In this document: positions 1-8,611 of the stretch, one piece after another
Layout of the letters: the number at the start of each line of letters is the position of its first letter
How positions within the stretch are numbered: position 1 is the stretch's first letter
Assembly (NCBI RefSeq): GCF_012926505.1
Contig: NZ_JABBNT010000003.1
Coordinates: 659,122 to 723,121 of the forward strand
Length of the DNA: 64,000 nucleotides
Reading direction: 5' to 3'
Source: Pacificispira spongiicola
GTDB lineage: Bacteria; Pseudomonadota; Alphaproteobacteria; UBA8366; Aestuariispiraceae
Program-made: the position numbers and the translations under genes
The notes under the pieces: model-generated
Database searches by the model: none
Told to the model about the DNA's origin: nothing
What the model saw: only the letters and a program-made list of their open reading frames with translations

Positions 1-1
1 A

Positions 2-418
2 TCAGTCGAGCGAGTCGAGCGCCTTCTGGAAGCGGCCCGCATGCGACTTTTCGGCTTTCGCCAGGGTTTCGAACCACTGGGCGATTTCGTCGAAGCCTTC
101 TTCACGCGCGGTGCGCGCCATGCCTGGATACATGTCGGTGTATTCGTGCGTTTCGCCCGCGATGGCGGCCTTCAGGTTCAGCGAGGTATCGCCGATCGGT
201 TCGCCCGTCGCCGGGTCGCCGGTTTCTTCGAGATATTCCAGGTGGCCGTGGGCGTGGCCGGTTTCGCCTTCCGCGGTCGAGCGGAAAACGGCGGCGACGT
301 CGTTGAAGCCTTCGATATCGGCCTTCTGGGCGAAATACAGATAACGGCGGTTGGCCTGGCTTTCACCGGCGAACGCTTCTTTCAGATTGTCTTCGGTTTT
401 TGAGCCTTTGAGCGACAT
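2..418 (-). CDS. Rubrerythrin (diiron protein, no rubredoxin domain)
   Basis: Encodes 138 aa, complete: the TGA stop lies at bases 2-4. The protein is a four-helix diiron protein of the erythrin/rubrerythrin family, which reduces peroxide or handles iron in the cytoplasm. The two metal-ligand pairs are visible: E19 plus E52-x2-H55 in the first half, and E89/E92 plus E123-x2-H126 in the second. The C-terminal rubredoxin [Fe(SCys)4] domain of classical rubrerythrin is absent (no CxxC), so an external electron donor would be needed. It lies downstream of irr on the same strand, behind its own candidate promoter and an operator-like palindrome, which suggests iron- or peroxide-responsive expression. 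Family assignment is secure; the physiological substrate is not. Confidence 0.93.
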   Translation of the reverse strand: MSLKGSKTEDNLKEAFAGESQANRRYLYFAQKADIEGFNDVAAVFRSTAEGETGHAHGHLEYLEETGDPATGEPIGDTSLNLKAAIAGETHEYTDMYPGMARTAREEGFDEIAQWFETLAKAEKSHAGRFQKALDSLD

Positions 419-589
419 GGTGACTCTCCTGTCCTGTTGACCCGATAGGCGGCCCGGATCCCCTCCCGGCCTTGTATCGAGGCGATTGGTCTCAGATCCA
501 CCGGCGACGGGCGATGGGCGCCTCTATCGCCGGATCCCGCGGGGCGAAGAGCGCACGCGATCCTGCCCGTTCAACGCGAGAACGGGGAA

Positions 590-618
590 AGTATGAGCGG
601 GGTTCAGGGCAGAGTCAA
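590..618 (-). promoter_or_regulatory. Candidate sigma-70 promoter of the rubrerythrin gene
   Basis: On the minus strand TTGACT (618-613) is separated by 17 bp from CATACT (595-590). Transcription would start near 583, giving a leader of about 165 nt before the rubrerythrin ATG at 418. The -35 box lies only 5 bp from a 19-bp perfect palindrome at 624-642, the usual geometry for a Fur-family operator. Seen in sequence; activity not shown. Confidence 0.5.
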
Positions 619-623
619 TAGTT

Positions 624-642
624 TAGAATTTTTATAATTCTA
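624..642. promoter_or_regulatory. Palindromic operator candidate (7-5-7), Irr/Fur-family type
   Basis: TAGAATT-TTTAT-AATTCTA is a perfect 7-bp inverted repeat with a 5-bp spacer. The flanking TTTAGAA/TTCTA core resembles the iron control element bound by Irr in alphaproteobacteria. It abuts the predicted -35 of the rubrerythrin promoter and is 31 bp downstream of the irr stop. Which Fur-family protein binds is inference. Confidence 0.5.
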
Positions 643-660
643 TGAATAACGCACTGAAAA

Positions 661-675
661 TGAAAATAATTCTCA
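661..675. promoter_or_regulatory. Fur-box-like 7-1-7 motif overlapping the irr stop codon
   Basis: TGAAAATAATTCTCA matches the classical 7-1-7 Fur box TGATAATNATTATCA at 12 of the 14 specified positions. Its right end covers the irr TGA stop (673-675). It could be a second, upstream operator for the rubrerythrin promoter 43 bp away. AT-rich sequence here makes chance matches possible. Confidence 0.35.
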
Positions 676-1119
676 ATTACGATTGACCCGGATTATGACG
701 TCCACGCGGCCCAAAGCGGTGCCTTCCGGTGGTGTCGGCAGGCGCGAAACTTCCACGGATTCCATGGGGATATCGATCAACTCGCCCTGCGGCTCGACAT
801 AGAAGTGATGGTGATCGTGGGTGTTCGTGTCGAAATACGACCGGCCCGGCCCGACGACGACTTCGCGCAGCAGACCGGATTCCCGGAACTGGTGCAGGGT
901 GTTGTAAACCGTGGCCAGGGAGACCGACACGGAGGCGTCGCGCGCCAGGACGTGCAGTTGTTCGGCCGTCACATGCTGGTCGCCGCCGTCGAACAGAAGC
1001 TTCGCCAGGGCGAGCCGCTGACGCGTCGGCCGCAGCCCCGCTTCCTTCAATCGGCCCAACGCATCGGCAAACGGCCGCTGCGCGCCGGTAGTGGATATGT
1101 CCTTGAAACTCTTCGCCAT
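673..1119 (-). CDS. irr: Iron response regulator Irr (Fur family)
   Basis: Encodes 148 aa. Fur-family fold: an N-terminal winged helix (about residues 20-85, with LRPTRQRLALAKLL and the recognition region SLATVYNTLHQF) and a C-terminal metal/haem domain with the histidine cluster H101-D-H103-H104-H105. That HxHHH signature and the ending VDVIIRVNRN are characteristic of Irr, the alphaproteobacterial regulator that senses iron through haem status rather than Fe2+ directly. The N-terminal CP-type haem regulatory motif of Bradyrhizobium Irr is missing, as in many rhizobial and Rhodospirillales Irr proteins. ATG at 1119 is preceded by GGGAG. A promoter-like TTGTTC-N17-TATTGT lies upstream. Adjacent to rubrerythrin, a plausible target. 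Confidence 0.9.
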   Translation of the reverse strand: MAKSFKDISTTGAQRPFADALGRLKEAGLRPTRQRLALAKLLFDGGDQHVTAEQLHVLARDASVSVSLATVYNTLHQFRESGLLREVVVGPGRSYFDTNTHDHHHFYVEPQGELIDIPMESVEVSRLPTPPEGTALGRVDVIIRVNRN

Positions 1120-1193
1120 CGGTACGCTCCCGACACAATCTCGTCGCTCAATCCCTCAAATGGGGGCAGTGAGATCTAAATTCAATCGATATC

Positions 1194-1222
1194 ACAATAC
1201 GCTATATCATACTTTGGAACAA
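1194..1222 (-). promoter_or_regulatory. Candidate irr promoter
   Basis: Minus strand TTGTTC (1222-1217), 17-bp spacer, TATTGT (1199-1194); predicted start near 1187 gives a leader of about 68 nt. The surrounding 1120-1319 stretch between divergent irr and the penicillin-binding protein gene is AT-rich and must also hold the plus-strand promoter, which I could not place. Confidence 0.45.
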
Positions 1223-1319
1223 GACCAAGAAAGCGAGCGTGCGTGATCCTTCGAACTAACCTACAATATATCGCGATTCTTTCTGAACGATACGCAATAT
1301 CAGCCTCGTGGTGGTAAAT

Positions 1320-3299
1320 ATGTCGCGGAAACCGGCGGGTTCCGGCGCCCGAAAAGGTGCCGGCAAGACCTCTTCCAAGAAGGCAGCGGCCAAAAAGGCG
1401 AGTGCCAAACAGTCGGGCGCCAAGCGCGCCCCGGCCCGGACGCTGACCGCCGACAGGGATGCCCCGCGCCGTTCGTCCGCGTCCCGATCCGCACCGCGCC
1501 GCGGATTGTGGCCGCGTCTTCTGCGCCTCGGTCTGTCCGTGATGATCTGGGGGGCGGTTCTGCTGGCCGGGGTGGTCGGTTGGTTCGCCTGGGACATGCC
1601 CGACCCGAATGCCGTCATGGCGCAGGCGGGCCGGGAACCCGGTGTGACCGTCTTGGCGTCGGACGGATCGGAATTGATGAAGGTCGGCGACCTGTATGGT
1701 ACGCGGGTCCGGCTGGAAGACTTGCCGCCCTATGTCCCGCAGGCCTTATTGGCGACGGAAGACCGACGGTTTTATATGCATCCTGGCATCGACCCGATCG
1801 GGATTGTCCGGGCGATGATCGCCAACTATCGATCCGGGTCCGTGCGGGAAGGCGGCAGCACGCTGACCCAGCAATTGGCGAAGAACCTGTTCCTGTCCCG
1901 CGACCGCACGATCCGGCGCAAGGTGCAGGAGGCCCTGCTGGCCTTTTGGCTGGAGGCCCGCTACGGCAAGGACCGTATTCTCGAGATTTATCTGAACCGT
2001 ATCTATCTGGGGGCCGGGGCCTATGGCGTCGACGCGGCGGCGCGGCGCTATTTCGGTGTTCCGGCGACACGCCTGACCCTATGGCAGGCGGCGGTTCTGG
2101 CGGGTCTGCCGCGTGCGCCGTCTGCCCTCAACCCCTATCGCAATCCCGAACGGTCCGCGACGCGGGCGCGGGAGGTCCTGGACGATATGGTCCGGGCTGG
2201 GTTCCTGTCGGAAGCGGATGCGACGGCGACAAAGCGTGCCCGTGTCGATACCGCGCCGACCGACGGGGCGGGCGAACAGACGCGCTGGTTGGCGGAATGG
2301 GCCTTCGATCGGGCGGCGGACCTGCTGGGCGGTGTCGATCGCGATATCCTTGTGGACACGACGTTGGTGCCGATGCATCAGCGCGCGGCGGAAGCGGCGG
2401 CGTCAGAAATCGGGCCGCAGGCGCGCGCGCAGGGCGCGCGCGAACTGGCCTTCGTCGCCATGCGGCCCGACGGGGCGGTGACGGCGCTGCTGGGCGGGGC
2501 GGATCGGCGGAAGTCGGCTTTCAACCGCGCGGTGCACGGCCTGCGGCAGCCGGGATCGGCGTTCAAGCTGTTCGTCTATCTGGCCGGATTCGAAAACGGC
2601 CTGACGCCGGACAGTCCCATCGACGACCGGATCGCCCCGATCAAGGGCTGGTCGCCGCGCAATGCCGGTGCGGGCAATCGCGGCGTCGTCTCCCTGCGCG
2701 AAGGCGTGGCGCGGTCGATCAATACGGTGGCGGTCGCGGTGATGGAAACCGTCGGCCGCGACAAGGTCGTCGACATGGCGCGGCGTTTGGGCATCACCGC
2801 GCCGCTGCGGCCCGATCCGGCATTGGCGCTGGGCGTGTATGAGGTCAGCCCGATGGAGCTGACGGCGGCCTATGCCACCGTTGCCGGGAACGGACGTGCC
2901 GCGACCCCCTATGTCGTCAGCCGTATTCGCGCGGCGGCTGATGGCGAAGTCCTCTATGAACGCGACCGCGCGCCGGGGCCGCGCCTTCTGTCCCCGGAAA
3001 CCGTGGCGCGGGCGAATGACGTATTTTCAGCGGGCATGTCCTGGGGCACGGGCAAGGAAGCGGCGCTGCCCGATCGTCCGGCGGCGGGCAAGACCGGCAC
3101 GACGCAGGATTACCGCGACGCGTGGTTCGCCGGCTATGTCCCGCAATTGACCGGCGTCGTCTGGATGGGCAACGATGACGGCAGCCCGACCGACGGCGTC
3201 TATGGCGGGTCCTATCCTGCGCGTTTCTGGAAGGCCTTCATGACCCGCGCGATGGCGGGGGAACCGATTGTGCCGCTGACCGGGGACGCGGGCAGCTAA
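1320..3299 (+). CDS. Class A penicillin-binding protein (PBP1A-like transglycosylase/transpeptidase)
   Basis: Encodes 659 aa from ATG 1320; a GTG four codons upstream (1308) is possible. Polymerises and cross-links peptidoglycan in the periplasm. The N-terminus (about 1-65) is a Lys/Ala/Ser/Arg-rich cytoplasmic tail, followed by one membrane anchor (MIWGAVLLAGVVGWFAW). The GT51 glycosyltransferase domain carries ATEDRRFYMHPGID (catalytic Glu) and EGGSTLTQQLAKN. The transpeptidase domain carries the SxxK nucleophile motif (SAFK in RQPGSAFKLFVY), SxN (SIN in ARSINTVA) and KTG (AGKTGTTQDYRDAWF). All active-site motifs are intact. The length is shorter than E. coli PBP1a (850 aa) because the OB-type insert is missing. 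It stands alone, with a terminator-like hairpin just after the stop. Confidence 0.93.
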   Translation: MSRKPAGSGARKGAGKTSSKKAAAKKASAKQSGAKRAPARTLTADRDAPRRSSASRSAPRRGLWPRLLRLGLSVMIWGAVLLAGVVGWFAWDMPDPNAVMAQAGREPGVTVLASDGSELMKVGDLYGTRVRLEDLPPYVPQALLATEDRRFYMHPGIDPIGIVRAMIANYRSGSVREGGSTLTQQLAKNLFLSRDRTIRRKVQEALLAFWLEARYGKDRILEIYLNRIYLGAGAYGVDAAARRYFGVPATRLTLWQAAVLAGLPRAPSALNPYRNPERSATRAREVLDDMVRAGFLSEADATATKRARVDTAPTDGAGEQTRWLAEWAFDRAADLLGGVDRDILVDTTLVPMHQRAAEAAASEIGPQARAQGARELAFVAMRPDGAVTALLGGADRRKSAFNRAVHGLRQPGSAFKLFVYLAGFENGLTPDSPIDDRIAPIKGWSPRNAGAGNRGVVSLREGVARSINTVAVAVMETVGRDKVVDMARRLGITAPLRPDPALALGVYEVSPMELTAAYATVAGNGRAATPYVVSRIRAAADGEVLYERDRAPGPRLLSPETVARANDVFSAGMSWGTGKEAALPDRPAAGKTGTTQDYRDAWFAGYVPQLTGVVWMGNDDGSPTDGVYGGSYPARFWKAFMTRAMAGEPIVPLTGDAGS

Positions 3300-3307
3300 A
3301 CGAAAAA

Positions 3308-3335
3308 CGGCACCGCCGGTTGTCCGACGGTGCCG
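3308..3335. terminator. Bidirectional hairpin terminator
   Basis: CGGCACCG (3308-3315) pairs with CGGTGCCG (3328-3335), 12-nt loop. On the minus strand it is followed by CGTTTTTCG, a short U-tract, fitting a terminator for the molybdenum hydroxylase operon; on the plus strand it follows the penicillin-binding protein gene with only a weak pyrimidine tail. Confidence 0.6.
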
Positions 3336-3363
3336 CTCTTCTGCCACTCCCTAACGCTTAAGG

Positions 3364-5604
3364 TCAGGTCGTCATGCCCTTTGCCATCGGCAGGGTCCGG
3401 ATGCGGTTGCCGGTCAATTTCGCCACCGCATTGGCGACGGCGGGACCGATCGGCGGGACGCCCGGTTCCCCGACACCCGTCGGGTTGGCGTCGCTGTCGA
3501 CGATGTGGACTTCCACCACCGGCATCGCATCGATGCGCAGCGGTTCGTAGAGGTCGTAATTGCCTTGATCGACCTCCCCATCCGTCATCGTGATCTCCTC
3601 CCGCAGGATGGCGCCGAGGCCGAAGCCGACACCGCCTTCCATCTGGGCCTTGATCGTGTCCGGGTTGACGGCGATGCCGCAATCGACCGCGCAGACGACG
3701 CGATGGACGCGGATTTCGCCGTCCTCCATCGATACCTCCGCGACCTGCGCGACATAGGACTGGAAGCTTTCGTGCACGGCGATGCCCAGCGCCCGTCCTT
3801 CCGCAACCGGTTTGCCCCAGCCGGCCTTTTCCGCCGCCAGTTTCAGGACCGCCGCATGCCGCGGATGGTCCTTCAGCAAGTCGAGACGCAGGGCGACCGG
3901 GTCCTTGCCGACGGCTTCCGCGATTTCGTCCAGGAAGGCTTCCGTCGTGTAGGCCGTATGGGTCGACCCCACGGACCGCCACCACAGAACCGGGACCTTC
4001 ACATCCGTCGTGGTCAGGCCGACCGACAGGTTCGGAATGGCATAGGGCAGGTTGGACGCCCCTTCCACCGATGTCGGATCGATGCCGTTCTGCACCATGC
4101 CGCCGAAGGGACCGCCCGCCATGATCGACTGACCGACGATATGGTTTTCCCAGGCGACGATGTTGCCGTCCTTGTCCAGACCCGCCTTCAATCGGTGGGT
4201 ATAGGCCGGACGATAGCGGCCGCCGCGCATATCGTTCTCTCGGGTCCACTGTACTTTCACCGGTGCTTTCCAGCCGATGGCCTGACCGATCGCGACCGCT
4301 TCGGACACGACATCCGCATCGCCGACCGCGCGACGGCCGAAACCGCCCCCGGTCTTCATGATATGCATGCGGATATTCGCCATATCGACGCCGGTGACCT
4401 GGGACACGATATGCTGGTACAGGTCCGGCATCTGATGGCCGCCCCAGACTTCCAACGTACCGTCCGCATTCATCCGGGCGGCGGCATTCAGCGGTTCCAT
4501 CGCGGCATGGGCGAGGAAGGGGAATTCGTAATCCGCCTCCAGGACCCGATCCGCCGCGGCCAGGGCCGCCGCCGTATCGCCATCATTGCGGGCGACCGCT
4601 TGCGGCGGTTGATCCAACAGCGCGCGGTATTCCGATAGAATCTGCTCCGTGCCCCGGGTTTCGGCCTGGCTTTCGTCCCATTCGACGGTCACCAGGTCGC
4701 GCCCGGTGATGGCGGACCACATATCCTTCGCGACGACCGCGACTCCACGGTGGATGGTCACGACGTCGACGACGCCGGGCTGTGCTTTCGCCTGCGCCGC
4801 ATCGACCGATTTCACCGTCGCGCCGAATTTCGGCGGATGGATCATCACCGCCGTCAGCATGCCCGGCAGTTTGACGTCCAGGGTGAAGTCCTGCTGTCCC
4901 TTGGTCTTGCCGACCCGGTCATAGCGTTTCAGATCCGGATTGCCGATTTCGGTCCAGGTATCGGGAGCTTTCAACGTCACATCGCCCGGTACCGGCAGTT
5001 TTGCGGCGGCGGCGGCGAAAGCGCCCAGGGAGGCGGCTTTGTCGCCATGGCCGATCAAGCCGTCGGCGATGGTGATCTCCCCGGCGGGGACGCCCCATTC
5101 CTGCGCGGCGGCTTGGGTCAGCATGGCCCGCGCGGTGGCCGCCGCCTGACGGTAGCGGTCCCAGGAGGTGAAGATGGAGGTCGATCCCCCGCTGCCCTGG
5201 AACGCCCCGCCGAAGGCGATGTTGCCGTATAGCGCGGTATTGCCGTTCACGCCCCGGACGGACAGTTTCTCCCATCCGCAGCCCAATTCCTCGACCACCA
5301 GCGTGGCGAGGCCGTGGTAAGACCCCTGACCCATATCGAACTGCGAAGACAGAACGGTGACCGATCCGTCCTCGGCGATTTCGATATAGGCTTCCAGCGG
5401 ATTGGCGGCGTCCGAAGTCGCTTCCGTCGAAGTCGCTTCCGTTGCCTGGGCCGGACGGAAGCCGATGGCCAGACCGCCCGCACTCGCGGTGACGCCCAGC
5501 AGGAACCCGCGCCGGGACACCGACGACAGGTCGAGGCGCTGGGGAACGCGTTTCGCAATCATTTCGGGCAGGTTTTCGGGTAGCATTGTCGTGTTGGGTA
5601 GCAT
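3364..5604 (-). CDS. Molybdenum hydroxylase large subunit (IorB / xanthine dehydrogenase family)
   Basis: Encodes 746 aa. Binds the molybdopterin-cytosine-dinucleotide cofactor and hydroxylates an N-heterocycle or oxidises an aldehyde. The N-terminus carries a twin-arginine signal ([20 protein letters not shown] then AxA near residue 54), so the complex is exported folded to the periplasm. Two aldehyde-oxidase/MoCo domains follow; [15 protein letters not shown] and the C-terminal [18 protein letters not shown] with the catalytic Glu (GEPG) are visible. Directly behind the signal is a 15-bp duplication encoding TEATS twice. Gap to the 2Fe-2S subunit is 3 nt, with GGAGG 8 nt before the ATG. Closest known type is isoquinoline 1-oxidoreductase beta subunit; the true substrate is unknown. 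No cytochrome c subunit or maturation XdhC-like gene lies beside it. Confidence 0.88.
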   Translation of the reverse strand: MLPNTTMLPENLPEMIAKRVPQRLDLSSVSRRGFLLGVTASAGGLAIGFRPAQATEATSTEATSDAANPLEAYIEIAEDGSVTVLSSQFDMGQGSYHGLATLVVEELGCGWEKLSVRGVNGNTALYGNIAFGGAFQGSGGSTSIFTSWDRYRQAAATARAMLTQAAAQEWGVPAGEITIADGLIGHGDKAASLGAFAAAAAKLPVPGDVTLKAPDTWTEIGNPDLKRYDRVGKTKGQQDFTLDVKLPGMLTAVMIHPPKFGATVKSVDAAQAKAQPGVVDVVTIHRGVAVVAKDMWSAITGRDLVTVEWDESQAETRGTEQILSEYRALLDQPPQAVARNDGDTAAALAAADRVLEADYEFPFLAHAAMEPLNAAARMNADGTLEVWGGHQMPDLYQHIVSQVTGVDMANIRMHIMKTGGGFGRRAVGDADVVSEAVAIGQAIGWKAPVKVQWTRENDMRGGRYRPAYTHRLKAGLDKDGNIVAWENHIVGQSIMAGGPFGGMVQNGIDPTSVEGASNLPYAIPNLSVGLTTTDVKVPVLWWRSVGSTHTAYTTEAFLDEIAEAVGKDPVALRLDLLKDHPRHAAVLKLAAEKAGWGKPVAEGRALGIAVHESFQSYVAQVAEVSMEDGEIRVHRVVCAVDCGIAVNPDTIKAQMEGGVGFGLGAILREEITMTDGEVDQGNYDLYEPLRIDAMPVVEVHIVDSDANPTGVGEPGVPPIGPAVANAVAKLTGNRIRTLPMAKGMTT

Positions 5605-5607
5605 GGA

Positions 5608-6066
5608 TCAGGCCTCCAACCGGTTGGCCGCTTCATGGATCGCGGCGCGGATGCGATGGTAGGTGGCACAGCGGCACAGATTGCCGGCCATGGCGTCGTC
5701 GATATCGGCGTCGCTGGGCTTCTGCGTTTCCGTCAGCAGGGCCACCGCCGACATGATCTGTCCCGATTGACAGTAGCCGCATTGCGGCACGTCCAGATCG
5801 GCCCAGACTTGCTGCACCGTTTCGGCGACCTTGTCGGAAAGCCCTTCAATTGTGGTGACGGATGCGCCTTCGATATCGCCGACAAAGGTCTGGCAGGATC
5901 GCATCGGCACCCCGTCGACATGGACGGTACAGGCGCCGCATTGCGCCAGACCGCAGCCGAATTTGGTGCCGGTCAGGCCGACATGGTCGCGTAGCGCCCA
6001 TAGCAGCGGCATGCCGGGATCGACGTCGAGCGTATGCTCCGTCCCGTTGAGCGTGAATTTTGTCAT
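5608..6066 (-). CDS. [2Fe-2S] subunit of molybdenum hydroxylase (IorA type)
   Basis: Encodes 152 aa. Electron-transfer small subunit of the IorAB-type enzyme. The N-terminal plant-type ferredoxin domain has [17 protein letters not shown] (C-x4-C-x2-C) plus a later Cys (RSCQTF). The C-terminal helical domain has the second cluster motif [11 protein letters not shown] and [13 protein letters not shown]. It has no signal peptide, so it would cross the membrane with its Tat-bearing partner. First gene of a two-gene operon; GGGGATAG precedes the ATG. Divergent from a LysR regulator 167 bp away, the likely controller of the operon. Confidence 0.92.
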   Translation of the reverse strand: MTKFTLNGTEHTLDVDPGMPLLWALRDHVGLTGTKFGCGLAQCGACTVHVDGVPMRSCQTFVGDIEGASVTTIEGLSDKVAETVQQVWADLDVPQCGYCQSGQIMSAVALLTETQKPSDADIDDAMAGNLCRCATYHRIRAAIHEAANRLEA

Positions 6067-6213
6067 GGTCTATCCCCTGATGTGAAGCCGTTCCCAAAAA
6101 GAACTCACAGCCGAGCCCGGCATCTTCTTTTGGGGAAGGGGTCGGGGCGCGGCGGCTCGGGTTAAGAGATAAGATATGACGGCCATCAAACAATGTCGTT
6201 TAAATCGCATACA

Positions 6214-6237
6214 TTATTCGATATCATTCACGAATGA
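6214..6237. promoter_or_regulatory. Inverted repeat in the iorA-lysR intergenic region
   Basis: TTATTCG (6214-6220) faces CGAATGA (6231-6237), six of seven bases symmetric with a 10-bp spacer. The right arm covers the lysR start codon (ATG 6234), so binding there would be consistent with autorepression. No Shine-Dalgarno is visible in front of lysR, so leaderless or weak initiation is possible. Confidence 0.3.
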
Positions 6238-7172
6238 ATTTGGATCGCGATATTCTCATCCACCTTCCCGCCGTCCTGGCCGTCGCCCGGTGTCAAAGCT
6301 TCGCGGCGGCGTCGAAGGAATTGAAGATGAGCCCTTCCGCCGTCAGCCATGCCGTGCGCGCGGTGGAGGAACGCCTGGGCCTGCCCCTCTTCGCCAGAAC
6401 GACGCGCAGTGTATCCCTGACCGAAACGGGGCGCAGCTTCGTCGCCGCGACAGCGACCGCTACGTCGGACATCGCCGACGCCATCGAAAGCGCGCGGGCC
6501 GACCAAAACCGCGTGGCGGGGCTGTTGCGACTGAACGTACCGATGCCCGCCCTGTCCATGGGGATCGACCGGATCGTTCGGGAAACGGTGCGCCGTCATG
6601 CCGATCTGCGGGTTGAGGTCTTTTGCGACAACAGCCTGTCGGACATCGTCGCCGACGGATTCGATATCGGGGTGCGTATCGGCACCATGGTGGCCGAAGA
6701 CATGGTGGCGATCCGCATGACGCCGCCGATCCGGTCCCTGCTGGTGGCGGCGCCGTCTTATCTCGAAAAATACGGGACACCGACCTGCGTCGCGGATCTG
6801 CAATCCCATAACTGTATCACCTATCGGAAGCGCAAGGACGGTCCGATTTATGACTGGACCCTGATGGAAGACGGGGGGGCGGTCGACCTTCGGGTGCGCG
6901 GCACCTTCATCGTCAACGAGGCATCCTATGCCAGACAACTCGTCCTGGACGGGGTCGGGATCATCTATGCTTATGACCGTCTGGTGGAAGACGAACTGGC
7001 CGATGGGAGTCTGGTGGAGGTCCTGCCGGAAACCCGCGTCGAGAAGCCCGGCTTGTATCTCTATTATCCGCAGCGCGCGTCACGCACGCCGAAGGTCCGC
7101 GCCTTCATCGATATCGCACGTGAAATCATGGCACCGGAACTGCGTCGATATGATCAGGAGGCCGCTGAGTAA
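6234..7172 (+). CDS. LysR-family transcriptional regulator
   Basis: Encodes 312 aa. N-terminal winged HTH (residues about 5-64: FAAASKELKMSPSAVSHAVRAVEERLGLPLFARTTRSVSLTETG) followed by a periplasmic-binding-fold effector domain, with NCITYRKRKDGPIYDW in the middle that is typical of the CrgA/AaeR-like subgroup. The start is fixed by the conserved MNLDRDILIHL beginning. Divergent orientation from the IorAB-type hydroxylase operon is the standard layout of a LysR regulator and its target, so it probably activates that operon in response to the substrate. The inducer cannot be predicted. No defect seen. Confidence 0.9.
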   Translation: MNLDRDILIHLPAVLAVARCQSFAAASKELKMSPSAVSHAVRAVEERLGLPLFARTTRSVSLTETGRSFVAATATATSDIADAIESARADQNRVAGLLRLNVPMPALSMGIDRIVRETVRRHADLRVEVFCDNSLSDIVADGFDIGVRIGTMVAEDMVAIRMTPPIRSLLVAAPSYLEKYGTPTCVADLQSHNCITYRKRKDGPIYDWTLMEDGGAVDLRVRGTFIVNEASYARQLVLDGVGIIYAYDRLVEDELADGSLVEVLPETRVEKPGLYLYYPQRASRTPKVRAFIDIAREIMAPELRRYDQEAAE

Positions 7173-7184
7173 GGCTTTGTCGAT

Positions 7185-7385
7185 TTAGTGGTGGCCGCCC
7201 AAGGGCACGCCGTCCTTCAGGACGAAGCGCTTATCGCAATAGGGACAGTCGACCTTACGGTCCTGGCCCATCTGCAGATAGACTTTCGGATGGCCGAGAG
7301 GCCCGCCGCCGCCGTCGCAGGATACGCGGCTGTGGTCGACAATTTCGATTTCCGGCTCGTCGATCGACGGTACAGGCATGGTCAC
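7185..7385 (-). CDS. Zinc-finger CHCC-domain protein (NDUFS6-like)
   Basis: Encodes 66 aa. A small protein with the zf-CHCC motif: Cys in RVSCDGGGGPLGHPKVYL (C...HP) followed by CPYCDKRF, giving C-H-C-C zinc ligands. The same domain is found in the NDUFS6 (13-kDa) accessory subunit of alphaproteobacterial and mitochondrial complex I, and free-standing copies of this size are common in alphaproteobacteria. Single gene, convergent with lysR (12-bp gap). Whether it is associated with complex I here is inference; no nuo gene is in the window. Confidence 0.85.
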   Translation of the reverse strand: MTMPVPSIDEPEIEIVDHSRVSCDGGGGPLGHPKVYLQMGQDRKVDCPYCDKRFVLKDGVPLGGHH

Positions 7386-7594
7386 GAAACCCTTGGTTAC
7401 GGTCAGGTCGGCCCTTCGGATAAGACGGAAACGCGACGGAACGCTTGCCCGTCGAGGTGTCGAGGCCTATCTAAAGGGCGCGGCTGTCCAACAGCCGCAT
7501 TGCCGTTATGACCCAGGCCGCCCCTTTTGCGCAAGTCCGCTTGCGCGATTCTTACGACCGGCGGACGAACGAAGTGAAGTTGAGGAAACGCGAT

Positions 7595-8599
7595 ATGCCG
7601 CTTGATGCCCGCGACCAGACAGAAAGCCGGACGGGAACCGATCCCGATTTCGCGATTGAGGCGAAAGGCCTGACGAAGGTCTACAAGGGCCAGGGCAAGT
7701 CCGGGGAAAAGCGTGCGCTGGACAATGTCGACCTGCAGATTCCGCGCGGCAGCCTGTTCGGGTTGTTGGGGCCGAACGGCGCGGGGAAGTCCACCTTCAT
7801 CAATATCCTGGCCGGGTTGGTCGTGAAGACGTCCGGGTCCGCGAAGATTTGGGGCTATGAGGTGGAGGACAATCCGCGCATGGCCAAGGCGGCGATCGGC
7901 GTCGTGCCGCAGGAACTGAATATCGACCCGTTTTTCACACCGGAAGAAATGCTGGATGTGCAGGCGGGTCTCTATGGTGTGCCGAAGGCGGAACGCCGGA
8001 CCGACGCCATTCTGGAAACCATCGGCCTGACGGATAAGCGCGGCGCGTACGCCCGTACGCTTTCCGGCGGGATGCGTCGTCGCCTGCTGATCGGCAAGGC
8101 GATGGTGCACGATCCGCCCGTCTTGGTACTCGACGAACCGACCGCCGGGGTCGATATCGAACTGCGCCAGCAGCTGTGGGAAAATGTCGTGGAACTGAAC
8201 AAGCGGGGCACGACGGTCCTGCTGACCACGCATTATCTGGAAGAAGCCCAAGAATTGTGCGACCGGATCGCGATCATCAACAACGGGCAGGTCGTCGCAC
8301 ATGACGACAAGCGTCACCTGCTGGGCCGGTTGGATGCGAAGACGGTGCGGGTCACCGTGCGCGAAAACCTGACCGATATCCCGGCGCCGTTGCAGCCTTT
8401 CAATCCGACGATTCAGTCGGATGGGGTGGAAGCGGACGGCAGGACCGTGATGACCATCGCCTATCGCCCGTCTTCCATGACGGCGGGTGAAATCATCAAC
8501 GCGTTGAACGTCGCCAATCTGACGATCCTGGACCTCTCCACCGAGGAAACGGATCTGGAAGACATTTTCCTGCAACTCACCAGCCGGTCCAAAGGTTAA
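7595..8599 (+). CDS. ABC transporter ATP-binding protein (YadG-like)
   Basis: Encodes 334 aa from ATG 7595, chosen over an in-frame ATG at 7508 because TGAGGAAA lies 6 nt upstream and conserved sequence starts soon after. ATPase with Walker A GPNGAGKST, Q-loop VPQELN, signature LSGGMRRR, Walker B VLVLDEPT and switch His (TTHYLEEA). The C-terminal tail with a predicted DxxxEETDLEDIFL ending is typical of ABC-2 export ATPases such as YadG. No ABC-2 permease gene is adjacent: the next gene, 12 bp downstream, is a lipoprotein hydrolase. The cognate membrane subunit must be elsewhere or missing. Confidence 0.9.
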   Translation: MPLDARDQTESRTGTDPDFAIEAKGLTKVYKGQGKSGEKRALDNVDLQIPRGSLFGLLGPNGAGKSTFINILAGLVVKTSGSAKIWGYEVEDNPRMAKAAIGVVPQELNIDPFFTPEEMLDVQAGLYGVPKAERRTDAILETIGLTDKRGAYARTLSGGMRRRLLIGKAMVHDPPVLVLDEPTAGVDIELRQQLWENVVELNKRGTTVLLTTHYLEEAQELCDRIAIINNGQVVAHDDKRHLLGRLDAKTVRVTVRENLTDIPAPLQPFNPTIQSDGVEADGRTVMTIAYRPSSMTAGEIINALNVANLTILDLSTEETDLEDIFLQLTSRSKG

Positions 8600-8611
8600 G
8601 GGCGGCCGCGC

